Below, in pieces: positions 22,080-35,413 of a DNA stretch of 64,000 nucleotides; within the stretch, counting starts at the first letter, position 1, and the number at the start of each line of letters is the position of its first letter. Location of the stretch: the NCBI RefSeq assembly GCF_032854445.1, contig NC_088298.1, forward strand, positions 7,489,504 through 7,553,503, in the 5' to 3' direction. Both the position numbers and the translations under genes were made by a program. The DNA comes from Liolophura sinensis (lineage: Eukaryota; Mollusca; Polyplacophora; Chitonida; Chitonidae). Below the pieces are notes generated by a model. The model saw only the letters and a program-made list of their open reading frames with translations, searched no databases and was not told where the DNA came from.

Positions 22080-22738
22080 CACGGCAATTTCATCAAGGGC
22101 AGGAATTGGAAATCTAATTTTGTCAGCTTTTATTGATGAAACACCGTAAGAAGTGCAAGTTTGTTGCATCTCTACATGGTGTTGAATTATTGCGCAGTGG
22201 CGGAAGTGATGAAGTAAGTTGCATTTTAGGGTGTGAACACATTCCTAGATTGAGCTGTTCTTCCTCTTTAAAAAGAACTACATAAATAGTAAAAGTTGTT
22301 GATTACCACTTTTTGTATTGACATATCATCTGTTCCAGCTGTTTCAGTGCTTTAACTACCTCGGCATATGTCTAGATATTCTCTTAACACGGAAAACTGT
22401 GGGCAACTTGTGGATGGCATTTGATGCGATGATTCAAGATTGGAAAACTGAAATACAGGTTAGATTTTAAACTATTTTAATCTATGCGTCACGTTTTGAC
22501 ATATATATATATATAATACTTTTAACTTATTAACTCATTTTTGTTTAACACATGTTAAGTTTCTGTCAACATTGATATGTCCAGCACAAAGCAGTTACCC
22601 CAAAAGTAAATGAGTAATTTCATTTTCTCCCAACATGCCAACTGCTTAAATTGTTCCACATGGGATAAGGTATACATACAAAGTTTATTTATTTCTATAA
22701 ACAACTAGGCCCTGAGGAAAATATAACTTAATGTGACT

Positions 22739-23121
22739 TTCAAGACTAAACGATTCTACACGGTCACCTCTATATATGATTTATTTGACAGCATCGCTGG
22801 CGATGTTGTCATGAATTATTTGAAGGCCATTGGCCTATATCATAGAATATAAATTTTAATTGTCATAAATATCTATAGATAAACAGTTATATATATTTAT
22901 ACATGTACTATAAACCCTGGTTTTCGAGTTTTAACTCTTAATTTTCTTTTATACGATTTTAAACATGTCTGTACTTTTTGTTTTACTTTTGATGTTCATA
23001 TTATCATATCGAAAACCTTAACCGTCTCTTGCTTTCACCTTGTTCTCGCCACGATATGGCTGAAATATTGCCGATGTGGCGTTAAGCCATAATCATTCAT
23101 TCATTCATTCAAGACTAAACG
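22739..23121 (+). mobile_element. LINE A copy 3 (A3): 5'-truncated 3' end with target-site duplication
   Basis: About 355 bp of LINE A 3' end (last ORF2 codons plus 3' UTR, pseudoknot 23047-23090, (ATTC)n tail) is flanked by TTCAAGACTAAACG at 22739-22752 and again ending at 23121. It sits in an intron of the DUF6589 relic. The clean duplication shows classical target-primed integration. Confidence 0.9.
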
Positions 23122-25713
23122 TAAATGTCTGTACTTGTGAAAACCACTAGATTATCTGTTCAGAGATAATACCACTAAACTGCTTGTGATATGTTTTTGT
23201 TTTTTATTGACCATGTTTGACTGAGAAATTCCTTTTTTAACATTGCTCATATTGTCAAAAGTGGATGTAGCTGAATTGAATTTCTAAACAATGACATACT
23301 TAGAGTAGATTACTCTAAAAGCCATTTAGTTCTCACACGCTGGGAATGTTTGTATTCACTTTTTTCATTCTTGTCTAATTAAGGATGGTGTTTTGAAAGA
23401 AGTAACTTTTGCAAGGCGGGTAGGGAGGCGACTGGATTTTGATGCAGTCAAAAAGAATTATTTCTATAAAAAGGATTTTAATATCCTTCAGTTAGTTAAT
23501 TCGTCTTGTTTTGGTTTTAGGACCCTTTGGGTACACCTTCAGTTGGGACAACGTTCAGAGTGATACAACGGCAAGACATCAAGCCAAGGAACACCAGAGC
23601 AAGACTTCGCATTACAGTGTTTTGCAACACAGAATAGAGTTCATACGACAGATCTTGAGGCTCCAGAACATCTCACTGATGCCAGAAAAGTTCCGTTACG
23701 GTCATTTGTTCCATCACGAGAGGACTTTTTGTTCCTCCAGAGGAGAATGATTGTACTTGTGGCCCGAATATTGTGCGAGCACTTCAATTACTTCTTTTGC
23801 AATAAAGCGAAGTAACATTGTAAGTATTTAAGCAAAATTTAGAAGCCTGATTGCATGAACACGTAACAATAAAACTTATAAAGATGAGTTACTTTTCAAA
23901 CAGCTTTTTATCATGGAAATAAATAGAACATACATTTCATCAGGTGGCCAATCACTTTGTGCCGAGACACCTACTGCAATCTTGCGGAAGTTTCATTGTT
24001 ATTAGTATTATTCAGGTTTTTTGAAATGGCTCAAATACTTTCAAATTTCTATAGGAAAACCATTTGATTGAACGTTGATCGCATTGGTTGATGATCATTT
24101 AAAAACCTTATTCTCAAAGGCGGCTGAACAGATAGGTAACATATAGGTATGTACATGTAGCATCTCCCTGTCTGTAGTTCACGATGTTTAAATAATACAG
24201 TTCGATTGGTTGAATTTTGTAACAAAGTAGCAGTTTTTAAGTAACTGCCAAAGTAATATCTGAAAAATCTCTCAAAGGCTCGGAACAAATGAAAATTACA
24301 CCACTGGTTTAATAAATTGATATAATGGATCACCCATTGTATATCTTCTCTTAATTATGTGCATCATTATAAATTAGAAGATAAATATCACAAACTGAAT
24401 TTCGTTGACTTATCTTTTACATTTACGAATGTTTGTATAACAAGCTAAAATAGCGTTTGCCATTATGTATGTTTTTTTTTCTTTTACAGTGCAATGTAGG
24501 AGTTGTTGAAACCAACCCTTCCAGCACAGAAGGAGCTATCCAGATTCTGAAACATTTTAGCAAATACTTGCCAAGAAAAATTGATGATCGCCAATTCAAG
24601 ACTATTTGCTTTGGAGATGGGCTTTCATCGGAACGAATCATAGATGCCAAAAAAATCAAGAGCAACTGGGATTGACCAGTGGGAGCGGTTAGAGCCCTGT
24701 GAGCCTTCTCCCCAGGAATTCCACAAACGAATGCTTCTCATGCAGGTTACACTACGTCCAAGTCATATTCAACTATTTGTATGCTTGCAAGATTTGACAA
24801 TTAGTCACAATTCACGAATTAAACATCGTTACAAAAAAATAATTTTTAAAAGTGTAAGCCTACCCTGTGCAGGTATAATTTCCTCTACATCAGGATTTCT
24901 TCCGGGCATTCCTGTATTTCTGAAGCCTTGAAAGTAAGATTTAAGTAAAATATACTGAGGACAACTAAAAGCATTAATCCTTCATTCAATCTGAGTCTTG
25001 AAGGTTTCGTTTAGAAGTGGTGTCTTAGCTAACTGTTAATGCATTGGAATCAAGTGCAAAACTTATTATAGGCCTAATAACTTAGTATAACAGTAACTTA
25101 GTTGTGCTTGTAAAATGTGTTTGCATTCATTTCTCACTTATCAAGTACACCATGACACAGCTGTTCAGTGGGAAAAGTGCAGAAGAGGAACTCTCTTCTA
25201 TATAAAGATCGCCTTCAACAAAAGATCTGTGAATGAATCCTTCAGTCACATTGCTGAGTTTCTGCAGTTTGTGACTGAGGGAGATGTATGTTTGCAAAAA
25301 ATCATTACAAACTTGTGTATTGACCAGGAATATGGGTATTTTGCACATGAAGAGGAGGAAAAGATCTTCTTAATGGAAGTGTTAGAGGACATTGTTAACA
25401 GACTCTGGCATGATGTTCCAGAGGAGAATATCTTAGAAGTGTTCACTGCTGTTATCACAAGTGAGGACTCTGATGACGATGATGATGACTATCAGTACTG
25501 CTGATGTAAAGAGGGTAAATTGATCTTATAATTAATAAGTATTCTTGTGACTACTGTTTTAAGACAGATCTTTTCTTGATTCTGGGTAAGTTTCTTGCAC
25601 CTCATAACCATGTGTGAAACAAAAGCATCGTTAAATAGTATCAATAAAAAAATATATCAAGTGTAAAATGACTAAAAAATTTAGGTTTTGCCTATTTTGT
25701 GACAGAATTGCAA

Positions 25714-25823
<110 letters not shown>

Positions 25824-26677
25824 AATTTTACGTGTACATGAAATATCTTGATAAAATATTCAAAAATGTATGCATTACATTCATTTCAGATGTAGATGAA
25901 GACATGTTGGAATGTTTAAATTACAAGTGTAACAATGGCCAGCGGTTTCAGGTTGTCTGCTGCTTTGGCATAACAGAAATACCAGAGGGTGATTGGTGGT
26001 GTATCGTGGAGTACAAGCAAAGTCTTCCTTATACTGTTTGCAGACAAATCCGTGCAGCTTCTGAGATTCTAAGGTGAGCAGGAAAAGGTTGCCAAAGGGG
26101 TGAATGGTTTCATGTTGAGTGTATCCCCCATTAATCTCTCGTGTGTCAGAAAGAATTCTGATGAATAATCAATGCTTATAATACTTACATTTGTCTTCCG
26201 TGGTGTGTGGTTGTGTGTATATTATTAGTTCACCTGTAGTATATTTTAACCAAATGTGAGAACAAATTTTTGCCTCTGTGTTTCAGACTCCAAATGGTAT
26301 TGTTCGCGTTCATGTGGAAAGGGCAGCACAAAACCTACAGCTGTCATAAAACCTGACCATGTCTACCGCCACAGATTTGCCGCTGTCCAGTGGATAACGA
26401 TGCAAATGTCTGGAATTTGAACTGTCAGTCCAAAAGCAATTGTTGAAATAACACATCTTATTATGCTGTACAGCTTTGGAAATTGAGAAGGCGCTCTCTC
26501 CTCTGCTCCTTTTTGAAATGCTTAAGTGAAATATCTCATTAATCCACTTATTTCCAACTTTTCACCCACCCAGGCTTTTTCTTTCAGTCTCCACTTGATA
26601 TGTTCAAATATATACTCTCCCAAAAAAGAAACGCAACATCCGATTCGTTTTATCCAAATATGAATTTTTCAACATCG

Positions 26678-27557
26678 TCTTAAATACAAGTCTTCTGGGT
26701 GTGCCCGAAGGGCAGTGATATGCACTGACTCGTTGTCTTGCTTATTGGCAATACAGAATAATAAATTTAAAAATCCCTTGATTCTTCAAATTTTAGCTAT
26801 ACATAGTCATATTGGTATCCATGGAAACACAGTCGCACACAGGGAGGCGAAAGCTGCCCTAAATAAACCCATATCTAAGATAAAAATCCCTTATACTGAC
26901 ATGAAGTCCAATATTCTTAAATATATTTGTGGCCTTTGGCAGGGTGAATGGAACTTGCAGGTCCATAATAAACTGCATGCTATTCATCCGGTCATTGGCT
27001 ATAATTCATATACACTTGATATGTCTCGTAGAGACCAAGTCGTTTTAACCAGATGCCGTATTGGACATTCTCATCTGACACACAATTTCATCTTGGATGG
27101 GAGCAGTGCTCCCGAGTGTGTTGGATGTGATGCTCAATATGGCATCAAACATATTCTGGTTGACTGTGTAGACTTTGCCCATGTTCGGCAGAGATTCTAC
27201 ACAGTCAAATCTATATATGATTTATTTGACAGCATCGCTGGCGATGTTGTCATAAATTTATTTGAAGGCCATTGGTCTATATCATAAAATATAAATTTTA
27301 ATTGTCATAAATATTTAAACATAAACAGTTGTATAAATATATATACTATAACCCTGGTTTTCAAGTTTTAAATCTTATTTTTCTTTTATACGATTTTAAT
27401 CACGTCTGTACTTTTTGTTTTACTTTTGGTGTTCATATTATCATATCGAAAACCTTAACCGTCTCTTGCTTTCACCTTGTTCTCGCCACGATATGGCTGA
27501 AATATTGCCGATGTGGCGTTAAGCCATAATCATTCATTCATTCATTCTTAAATACAA
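26678..27557 (+). mobile_element. LINE A copy 4 (A4): 5'-truncated, inserted in the Tc1 element
   Basis: The 856-bp insert is bracketed by TCTTAAATACAA (26678-26689 and 27546-27557). It contains the end of ORF2 from the RNase H TDSLSCLLAIQ motif onward, the C-terminal CVGCDAQYGIKHILVDC motif, the 3' UTR, the pseudoknot (27484-27527) and the (ATTC)n tail. The frame 26715-27287 is open (190 residues) but lacks about 16 residues present in A1 before SHIGIHG, an in-frame 48-bp deletion. Confidence 0.9.
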
Positions 27558-27690
27558 AAATAAGCATCACATCACACTGAAATTTTCCACACTGGTTGTT
27601 CAGACTTTAATGTGATAAATTTTGACATTGTAATTAACTTAAAAGTCCATAGCACTCAGATGACGTCACTGCAAAGTCAATATCTGCTAT

Positions 27691-27963
27691 TGTAACCCGG
27701 TGGAACATGCTTCCATGGCCATTTGGATCCAACACCCTGGGGAGAGCCAATTAGATCAACAATTTTTGGTGTGCGATGAATTGTATTGAAACGAAGGTAC
27801 AAAGCCCCTTACAGCATTTACAATGCTTTTGCCACTTACGACATTCAAAACAAAATAACAGATTTATTTCCCCTATACCTTACATGCTATACGTACTGTT
27901 CTCAGGGTCAAAGTTACTGTCAAAATTTAAAAAGGGGACCCTGCATTTCTTAACGATCTCACA
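27691..27963 (-). repeat. 3' LTR of the Ty3/Gypsy element
   Basis: 273 bp, nearly identical to the LTR at 34137-34418. A purine-rich tract, GCGGGGGAGAG on the minus strand (about 27964-27975), adjoins it and fits a polypurine tract for plus-strand priming. Confidence 0.9.
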
Positions 27964-27975
27964 CTCTCCCCCGCT

Positions 27976-28774
27976 AAATCAAATGTCTACCCAGACATTT
28001 ACATTACGCATCTGTAATGACGCTTAAACTTCAAAATCTTGACTGCACTTGGATTAAAAACCCCTTTAACACCTATTAACCATGATACCGAACTGGTCTA
28101 ACTTGCTGAATAGTCATATAGATTGCGAGTCCATTGGCAAGTATCACTGTCGATAGTCCATCCAATGAATAAAGTTCAACCATCTTGGTGATCAGATGGA
28201 TTGGCCACATCCATAGAGTTCACCAGCACTAATGGCTACAGGATTGAACACACAATCACAGTTCCAAACACTGTCATGACACAGCTTCACAGTCCAGTCT
28301 TGATCCATGGAAAATTTGCACAGTTCACAGTCACAGGCAGTGGTGAAATTACTTACATTCGCCACAATAAATTCAGAATGACACAGACTTATCTTTTTCC
28401 TCAGAAAGTCCATGTGTATTCACTCTGACACTCCAGATTTCTCACAGTCCATGCAAAATCTCATCAATTCACATTTATACAGCCCATTAATTTGCACAAT
28501 CACAAAGTCCTTATGAAATGTTCCAGGCACAGTCCATCACTTTGCACAGTCCATATTGAATGTTCCAGACACAGTCAATCACTTTGCACTACACAAGTCC
28601 ATATTGAAATGAATGTTCTGGAAACAGTCACAGGATCACAACACACAAACATAGTGTATCAGAAAGTCACATCCTGACACTACTCCTGGAAATCACACAC
28701 ATTCAGCAGAATACAATTCCAGTGTAGTTTCCTGGAATCATCGGTGGGAACTGTCCATAGTAGCCTTGCGTTGG
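27976..28774. other. Non-coding 3' part of the Ty3/Gypsy element with internal short repeats
   Basis: Between integrase and the 3' LTR lies AT-rich DNA in which ACAGTC/CACAGTCCAT and ATGTTCCAGACACAGTC-like phrases recur several times (about 28250-28640). The repetition is imperfect and no gene is supported. Confidence 0.5.
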
Positions 28775-31282
28775 CTAGACAAACTGGTAACCATGAACAC
28801 CTGGAGGGGCTGTCACATACCCTGGGTTGATTTGATACCCCGGATATGCCTGCACTCCTGTATTCATCTCATAAATCGATGGTACACCCAACTGATCATA
28901 CGTAAACCTTTTGGGCGGGACTCGCTGACGACGTTCAGGCTGTACAGGCGTGGATACTGGGCTTGGTTCAGGCTGTGGTAAATGTCTTACACGAGCTGGT
29001 AGAGCAGAAGTTCCTTGGTTTCTACTCTGTGGCGTGAAGTCAATGTACAACTCATCATCCGACGATTCATCGTCGTCATCTGAGTTATTGACATCCCTGT
29101 TGCCACTGTCCACATTCTGCATCCTGCTGGTCGGTTTGCTTGGTTTCGGCTGAGGCACTGTTATTGGTAGGCCATCACACTGTAACAGCAAGTTCCGGTG
29201 AAGCACACGAGTTCGACCTTTTCCAGACTCAGGTCTCACTTCGTACACAGGACTATCATCTGCCATCCTGCGAACTACCACGTGAATGGTTTCCTCCCAG
29301 TAAGAACGAAGTTTCCCTGGTCCTCCACGCTCAGAGAGATTCCGAACGAGAACTCGATCACCTGGGAGCAACGCTTGACTACGCACTGACTTGTCATATC
29401 TAGTCTTGCCTTTCAGAGCTGCCTTTGCTGCATTTTCCGCCGCTGCCTCATATGCTTTCCGCATCCCATGTTCCCACTGCTGCACAAATGTTGACTTCCG
29501 TTCAGGGTAATCATCAGGGAGGTCAAACATTAAGTCCACTGGAAGTCTTGGATTTCTTCCAAACAGAAGGAAATATGGTGAGAATCCAGTAGCATCATTC
29601 TTGGTACTGTTGTAAGCGAATATCATCTTGTTGACATGTGCTGCCCAGTTTGACTTATGATCCTCTGGTAAAGTCTTCAACATACTCAGTAAAGTGCGAT
29701 TCAGCCTTTCCACTTGGCCATTTCCCTCGGGGTGATATGGCGTCGCTCTGGATTTTGTCACACCTGTGAGTCTCTGCAATTCAGCAAACATCTGGTTTTC
29801 AAACTCGCGCCCTTGGTCATGGTGGAGTTTGGCAGGGAGACCAAATTTCATGGCAAAGTCATTGAATATCTTAGTTGCTGCTGTCTTTCCAGACTTATTC
29901 TGGGTTGGGTATGCCTGAGCAAATCTTGTGAAGTTGTCAACTAATAACAGGATGTACTCATATCCACCCTTGCTTCGTTCCAGTTTCAGGTAATCAACTG
30001 ACACAAGTTCCATTGGAGCTGTGGATTTCAAATGTTCCATTGGAGCCTTGTCATGCACTGTTGGCACTTTATTCTTCAAGCATGGACACGCCTTTGTGAT
30101 GTGATGCTCAATGTCCTTGGCCATCTTTGGCCAGTAAAACCTGCTTCTTGCAAGAGCACACACCCGTTCTGTTCCTAAGTGACCCATCTTGTTGTGGAGT
30201 TGCTCCAGCACTATTTTATGATACTTGTACGGGAGCACCAGCTGTCGACGCTTTTGACCAGCCACAACAGAGTCTCTGTACAGGAGTCCATCAGCAATGA
30301 CAAGTTTCCTCCACTCATGAAGTAATGTGGCTACTCCAGCAGGAGCTGCCCTGATTTCCTTCTGAGTTGGTTTCCTTCCAAGGGTGAGAAACTTGAGAGC
30401 ATGCTGAATGATTTCGTCTGTCTGTTGAGAGTTCTTCAGCTCTTCCTTCGGAATGACAATCTGCTCTCCCAAATCCGAAGTATTCTGTGCATAAATGTCA
30501 GTGGTCAGAGACTGAACCATGGCTGTCCTACAGTCTTGTTGAGCCAACACTGCTGATAGTTGTGCTCAGAGCCTTACAAGGTACGGTTTCTGTACATTCC
30601 AGCATATGCTGTTCTATGTCAGTTGGTAGCCTTGACAATCCATCTGCATCAGCGTTAGCTTTCCCAGGCTTGTGATGAATACTGAAGTTGAAGTCTGCAA
30701 GATCAGAAAGCCATCTGTGTCTTGTCAACTCTACTATCAACTCTACTCTACTCTACTGTCAAGTCTAGCTGATGTCAGTATGTAGGTAACTGGGCTATTG
30801 TCACTGTACACTTCAAATGAAGGCGCATAGTACAAATAGTCCCTGAAGCGCTCCGTAACCGCCCATTTAAGTGCAAGAAGCTCCAATTTCCCAGAGTGGT
30901 AATGATAGTTTTTTTCTGCCAGAGTGAGAGTCCGTGAACCATATGCTATCACACCCATCTTGCCATTGGTTTGACGCTGATACAGTATTGCACCCAGTCC
31001 ATCTTGAGATGCATCAATGTTCAGGGTATAGCCCTTTTCAAAGTCTGGATATGCCATCACACAGGGTTCTAACAAGTTATCAATCAGGTCGTTCAGAATC
31101 TGTTGATGTTTGTCAGTCCAATCAATCTTCTGATTTGATGGCGCTTGTCCACTGTCCTTCCTGTTCTGTTTCTTACCTCGGCGATGCTGTGGTCTAGGCT
31201 GGTTCTTGTCGGTCTTAAGGAGATCATAAATGGGCTTCGATCTCCCTTGAGAAGTCTGGCAAGTACTTTCTGTAGTATCCAA
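28775..31282 (-). mobile_element. Ty3/Gypsy element, RNase H and integrase part (fossil)
   Basis: The RNase H region lies at about 30550-31282. The integrase region follows with an H-x-H/C-x-C zinc-binding part, a DDE catalytic core ([10 protein letters not shown] near its end), and a C-terminal tail rich in Pro and acidic residues. Integrase would insert the cDNA into the genome. Several frames are involved; I treat this as a broken fossil. Confidence 0.85.
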
Positions 31283-34028
31283 TGAAACCTAGGACTTTGC
31301 GTAGTTCCCCAACAGTGGATGGACGCTTTCCTTTCAAAGCTCGCACTGCATCTGTGTCTGCCGGGTCCATACAGTATCCTTCTCCTGAAACCATATGTCC
31401 AAGGTAACGCACTTTTCTCTTGAACAGTTCACATTTGGAGGGTTTCAGTTTAACCCCTGCACCTTTTAGCTTCTGTAACACCTCTCTGACATGCTGAAGG
31501 TGATGGTCAAAGTCCACACTGTAGGCTAAGACATCATCCATATATGGCAAGCAAGTTTTGTCTCGGAGTTCCGCAAGCGTGCCCTCCATAAACCTCTGGA
31601 ACGCCCCAGCGGCCCCTGTCAATCCAAATGGTATACGAATCCATTCAAACAGGCCCCAGGGTGTTATGAATGCAGTCAACTTTCTGTGTTCCTCAGCAAC
31701 AAATCCCTGGTGATAGGCTTTTCCCTGATCTAATAGTGAAACCCAGGACTTCCCTTTCAGTGTGTTCAAGGCATCCTGTATCCTGGGTATTGGCTGGCGT
31801 TCTGGGATGGTCTTTTCGTTGAGCTGTCGAAAGTCTATGCAAAGTCTCAAAGAGCCATCTTTCTTCCTGACACATACAACTGGACTTGAATAATCTGAAG
31901 TACTTTGCCTAATCCATCCCTTCCGGAGGAGATCAGACAGATAGTCCTTGACCTCCTGGTGTAATGGTGGTGGGATAGATACATATGTACGTTGTACTGG
32001 TTTTGTGTCCTTAAGATTTATTTTCAGTTCTAAGTCCGGAACACAGCCAATTTCATCGTCATTCCTTGAGAAGGCGTCACATTCCTCACGAAGCATCTGA
32101 CGGATTGCCCGGATCTGAGATCCTGTCAACTCAGCTTCGTCTAGTTCGACCGGTGGATCCCATTTCTCAGCTGATCCCTGTTCAGATGATGCCTGTTTTG
32201 CTGGTTGCTCAGTTTCTGTAGTGTTGATGGGTGAACATGGTACAAGGAGAACTGACTTGACTTGTTGTAGAGTACCCAGTTGAGTGTGTCTTGGGATGGT
32301 TATGTCATGGTTAGTGGTGTTTTCAACCAGCACTTTCACATGGCAGGCCGAACCCCTGGGAACTCTTACCAGTGTATCTTTCATTGTCACACCATCAGGC
32401 CACTCCATTCCCACATCAGGAACAAACAGGGCTGATTGGGAGTTACTGGTATGCACATGCGTGGCACACCGTATCTGTGTCAGGTGTCCTTTGGGTACAG
32501 TCACTTCACGTCGGCCAATTTTGACTCGGCCCAAATCACCTTTCCCTTGATGAATCAAGTTTACAACTCCTTGAATTCCCTTCTGTGGTAACTTGGGTAA
32601 AGCATGGGACAGATCCTTTATTACATTCTTACTATCCCAGCTTTCTATCACATTATACCCTATGATTGGCGTTCTCACTTCAGGATGACTAGACACAAGA
32701 AATGGAACATTTAGGCCAGGCTTTCCATTAATAGAAAACACCAGTTCTACCCAGCCATCAAATGGTATTTCACTTCCGTTAGCACTGTGTAATGTCAGAT
32801 TTTCCTCCAGAAATTCACTGACAGGTCGAATTCTGGAAGACTTCAGTTTCTGTTTCAGTAATGATAGAGGAATCAAGGAAACCTGTGTACCGGTATCCCA
32901 CAGTGCTTCAATTGCTACACCACTGAGGCTACACTGCATCGTGCACCGTTCCCCTACCAACTTTACCATTGTCTGTTTCTGTCTCTGTGATAGCTGATAG
33001 ACTGTACCTCTTAATTCTTGTAAGGTTGGATTGCCAGTTTGTGATGACCTTTTTTTACAACCAGCCTTAAAGTGTTCATCACTACCGCACAACCAGCAAT
33101 GGCGACAGTGCTTCGCCTGCTCTGTGCCCTTACAGTTGGGACACCCTGGACTCACTTTTGCCTTCTGTGTTTGATCAGTGTTCATTGTCCTTGTTGTGAG
33201 TGATCTTAACAGTTCTTTTACTTCAGCTAATTCCTTCTTAACTTCTAAAATTTCATTGTCCTTGTCTTGGTTTGATTTCTTTTCTTGTTTCTTAGTACCT
33301 AAGTCCTTACTGACCTCAGGTGTAGGTGTGCCCACACTTGAAATCTGTACTTTCCCCTTGTTTCCCTTTATTTTAGCCTGCCGCTCAGATTCGCGACGTG
33401 AAATCTGATTTAACCTCTGTATGAGCAGTTCATCAGAAATGGTCGTGTCCTCAAGTGACGGTCGCATTTCACTGCGAATATTGTCATCCAAAAATCCTGT
33501 GTACACAGACTCCAAGAATTTCGCTTTCACCATTCCTGGGCTGTAACGCAAAGAGTCATGGTCAGTTTCCATAGATTCTGTCAAAACCTTCTGGCGTATC
33601 CCTAATGCCCTAATCAGATAGTCCCGGCAATCTTCTTTCGGCCCTTGGGTGATATTGCACAAGTCTGTGAACCAGTCGCCGGCGTCCTTCTCCTTGTAGT
33701 GAGATCTGATGATCCCTCGTACAATAGGAAGTGTCAGGTCATCTCTGCTTTCAAGGTAAGTCCTCAGCCCAGTTCCAGCATTCACAGCTCTAACAATGGC
33801 CTCGACCACCTCCTCTTCAGTATAACCTTTTGCTATCCCATTTTCGATTTGACGCCTCAAACTGACAAAACTCATACATCCCTTGGTTGTTCCAATTTGA
33901 CTCATTATTTTGAACTCCTTTCGAAACATGGAACACTGTCCTAAATCCTTCAACAGCTGTGAAGATGCTTCGTCGCCATTTCTGTTTGACGCAGCGTCTT
34001 CCACCTGGGCATCGTCACTGTCAGGCAC
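31224..34028 (-). mobile_element. Ty3/Gypsy element, gag to reverse transcriptase part (fossil)
   Basis: A long frame encodes, in order, a gag region with a helical capsid-like part, a zinc knuckle [14 protein letters not shown], an aspartic protease with the DTG motif ([11 protein letters not shown]) and a reverse transcriptase with YMDD. Gag would form the particle, protease would process it, and RT would copy the RNA. It is part of the 27691-34418 element and is not a host gene. Confidence 0.85.
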
Positions 34029-34116
34029 CTCACCCTCAGCCGCCTCCTGGATTATGACTTCGGCGTCCGCAATGCTGGATCAGGCCATCAGTAGATCTGT
34101 CAATTGAAGCCTCGTT

Positions 34117-34134
34117 TCCCGGACAAGCCCCCAA
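34117..34134 (-). other. Probable primer binding site, tRNA-Pro type
   Basis: Immediately inside the 5' LTR the minus strand reads TGGGGGCTTGTCCGGGAA. This differs by one or two bases from the tRNA-Pro primer site known from murine leukaemia virus (TGGGGGCTCGTCCGGGAT). The position next to the LTR end is right for a minus-strand primer site. Confidence 0.65.
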
Positions 34135-34136
34135 AA

Positions 34137-34418
34137 TGTAACCCGGTGGAACATGCTTCCATGGCCATTTGGATCCAACACCCTGGGGAGAGCCAATTAG
34201 ATGAATTAGATCAACAATTTTTGGTGTGCGATGAATTGTATTGAAACGAAGGTACAAAGCCCCTTACAGCATTTACAATGCTTTTGCCACTTACGGCATT
34301 CAAAACAAAATAACAGATTTATTTCCCCTATACCGTACATGCTATACGTACTGTTCTCAGGGTCAAAGTTACTGTCAAAATTTAAAAAGGGGACCCTGCA
34401 TTTCTTAACGATCTCACA
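34137..34418 (-). repeat. 5' LTR of the Ty3/Gypsy element
   Basis: 282 bp; begins TG and ends CA as read on the plus strand (TGTAACCCGG...CTCACA). It carries a 9-bp duplication not present in the other LTR. It would contain the promoter and polyadenylation signals on the minus strand. Confidence 0.9.
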
Positions 34419-34422
34419 CTAT

Positions 34423-35413
34423 GCCCACCATTAGCCCGTAACACAGCGCGAATCCGTCTCGGCATAGACATGATCAATCGGCGAATACGGTTTTGCGGAA
34501 TCCTTCTCCATTCTTGGTCAAGAGCCTGCAGCACTTCTTGCTGAGTTTGGGGCGCTGGATGACGACTGCGGAAGCGTTTTCCCAAGTCATCCCACAAATG
34601 TTCTGTTGGGTTCAAATCTGGTGATTTGGACGGCCAGGGCAGCACTGTTACGTTCTGGTTCTCCAGAAAGTCAACCGTAGCACGAGCTGTATGCGGCCGA
34701 GCGTTGTGCTGAAAAACTTCCCTACGAAGGTCCATTATGGGCAGCATGTGTGGCGTCAAAACCTCATCTCTGTATCGAGCGGCGTTAAGGTTGCCTGGGA
34801 TGTGCACCAGTTGAGATTTTCGGGCGTATGATATGGCACCCCACACCATCACACTTCCTCCACCGAAATTGTCGACTTCAAGGACGCAGTTCCTTGCGAA
34901 CCTCTCATTTCGGCGTCTGTAGACGCGTGTACGGCCATCTCTTTTCTCCAGCATGAATCTGGATTCATCGCCGAACCAGACTCGCCTCCAATTTCGCAGA
35001 TTCCAGTCCCTTAATCTGTTGCACCATCGGACCCTTGCGCGTCCATGCTGTTGTCTCAGTACTACGCCAAAGTAAGGACGTCTGGGACGTAAGCCGTTTT
35101 CACGGAGATGGTTCCTGACTGTCTGTGCCGATATTCGTCGGAGACCTGGGACATTTGATGCTGTTTCTGTTGCTGTTACGGTTCGGTTTCTGAGATGAAG
35201 TAACCGGATGTAACGGTCTTGGGCTGCTGTTGTGACCCTAGGTCGGCCATAACGTTGACGGTCAGCTGTTGAACCGGATTGCTGGTACCGTTGCCAGAGC
35301 CGGGAAATCGTGCTCCGGTGAACATGATAAAGTCTAGCGACTGCATTCTGTGATTCACCGGCGAGAAGTCGACCAATGACGATGTTCCGGGTAGCGGTGT
35401 CTAGTCTTGGCAT
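34423..35413 (-). pseudogene. Tc1-like DD34E transposase lacking the second catalytic Asp
   Basis: The gene would cut and paste the element at TA sites. It starts at ATG 35413 (MPRLDTATRNIVIGRLLAGE), followed by two helix-turn-helix DNA-binding regions (residues about 1-110; GRPR hinge near 60) and the catalytic domain. WFGDESRFML holds the first Asp and SPDLNPTEHLWDD the final Glu. In the block that normally reads FQHDNARPH the sequence is FQHNARPH: one codon, the catalytic Asp, is absent with the frame kept. The last codons (GGHSRY in the reconstructed host-site order) are separated from the gene by the LTR element, which inserted at the GGH codons. The frame is otherwise open for about 330 residues. 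With the Asp missing it should be catalytically dead even before the insertion. Confidence 0.85.

Larger units (their letters stand above)
27691..34418 (-). mobile_element. Ty3/Gypsy LTR retrotransposon, young, nested in the Tc1 element
   Basis: A 6.7-kb element with LTRs at both ends and CTAT target duplications (27687-27690 and 34419-34422). Domain order on the minus strand is gag, protease, reverse transcriptase, RNase H, integrase, which is the Ty3/Gypsy order. The LTRs differ by two substitutions and one 9-bp duplication over about 273 bp, so insertion was recent. The coding region is in several pieces, with roughly two or three breaks, so this copy looks non-functional although most of it is well preserved. 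Confidence 0.9.
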
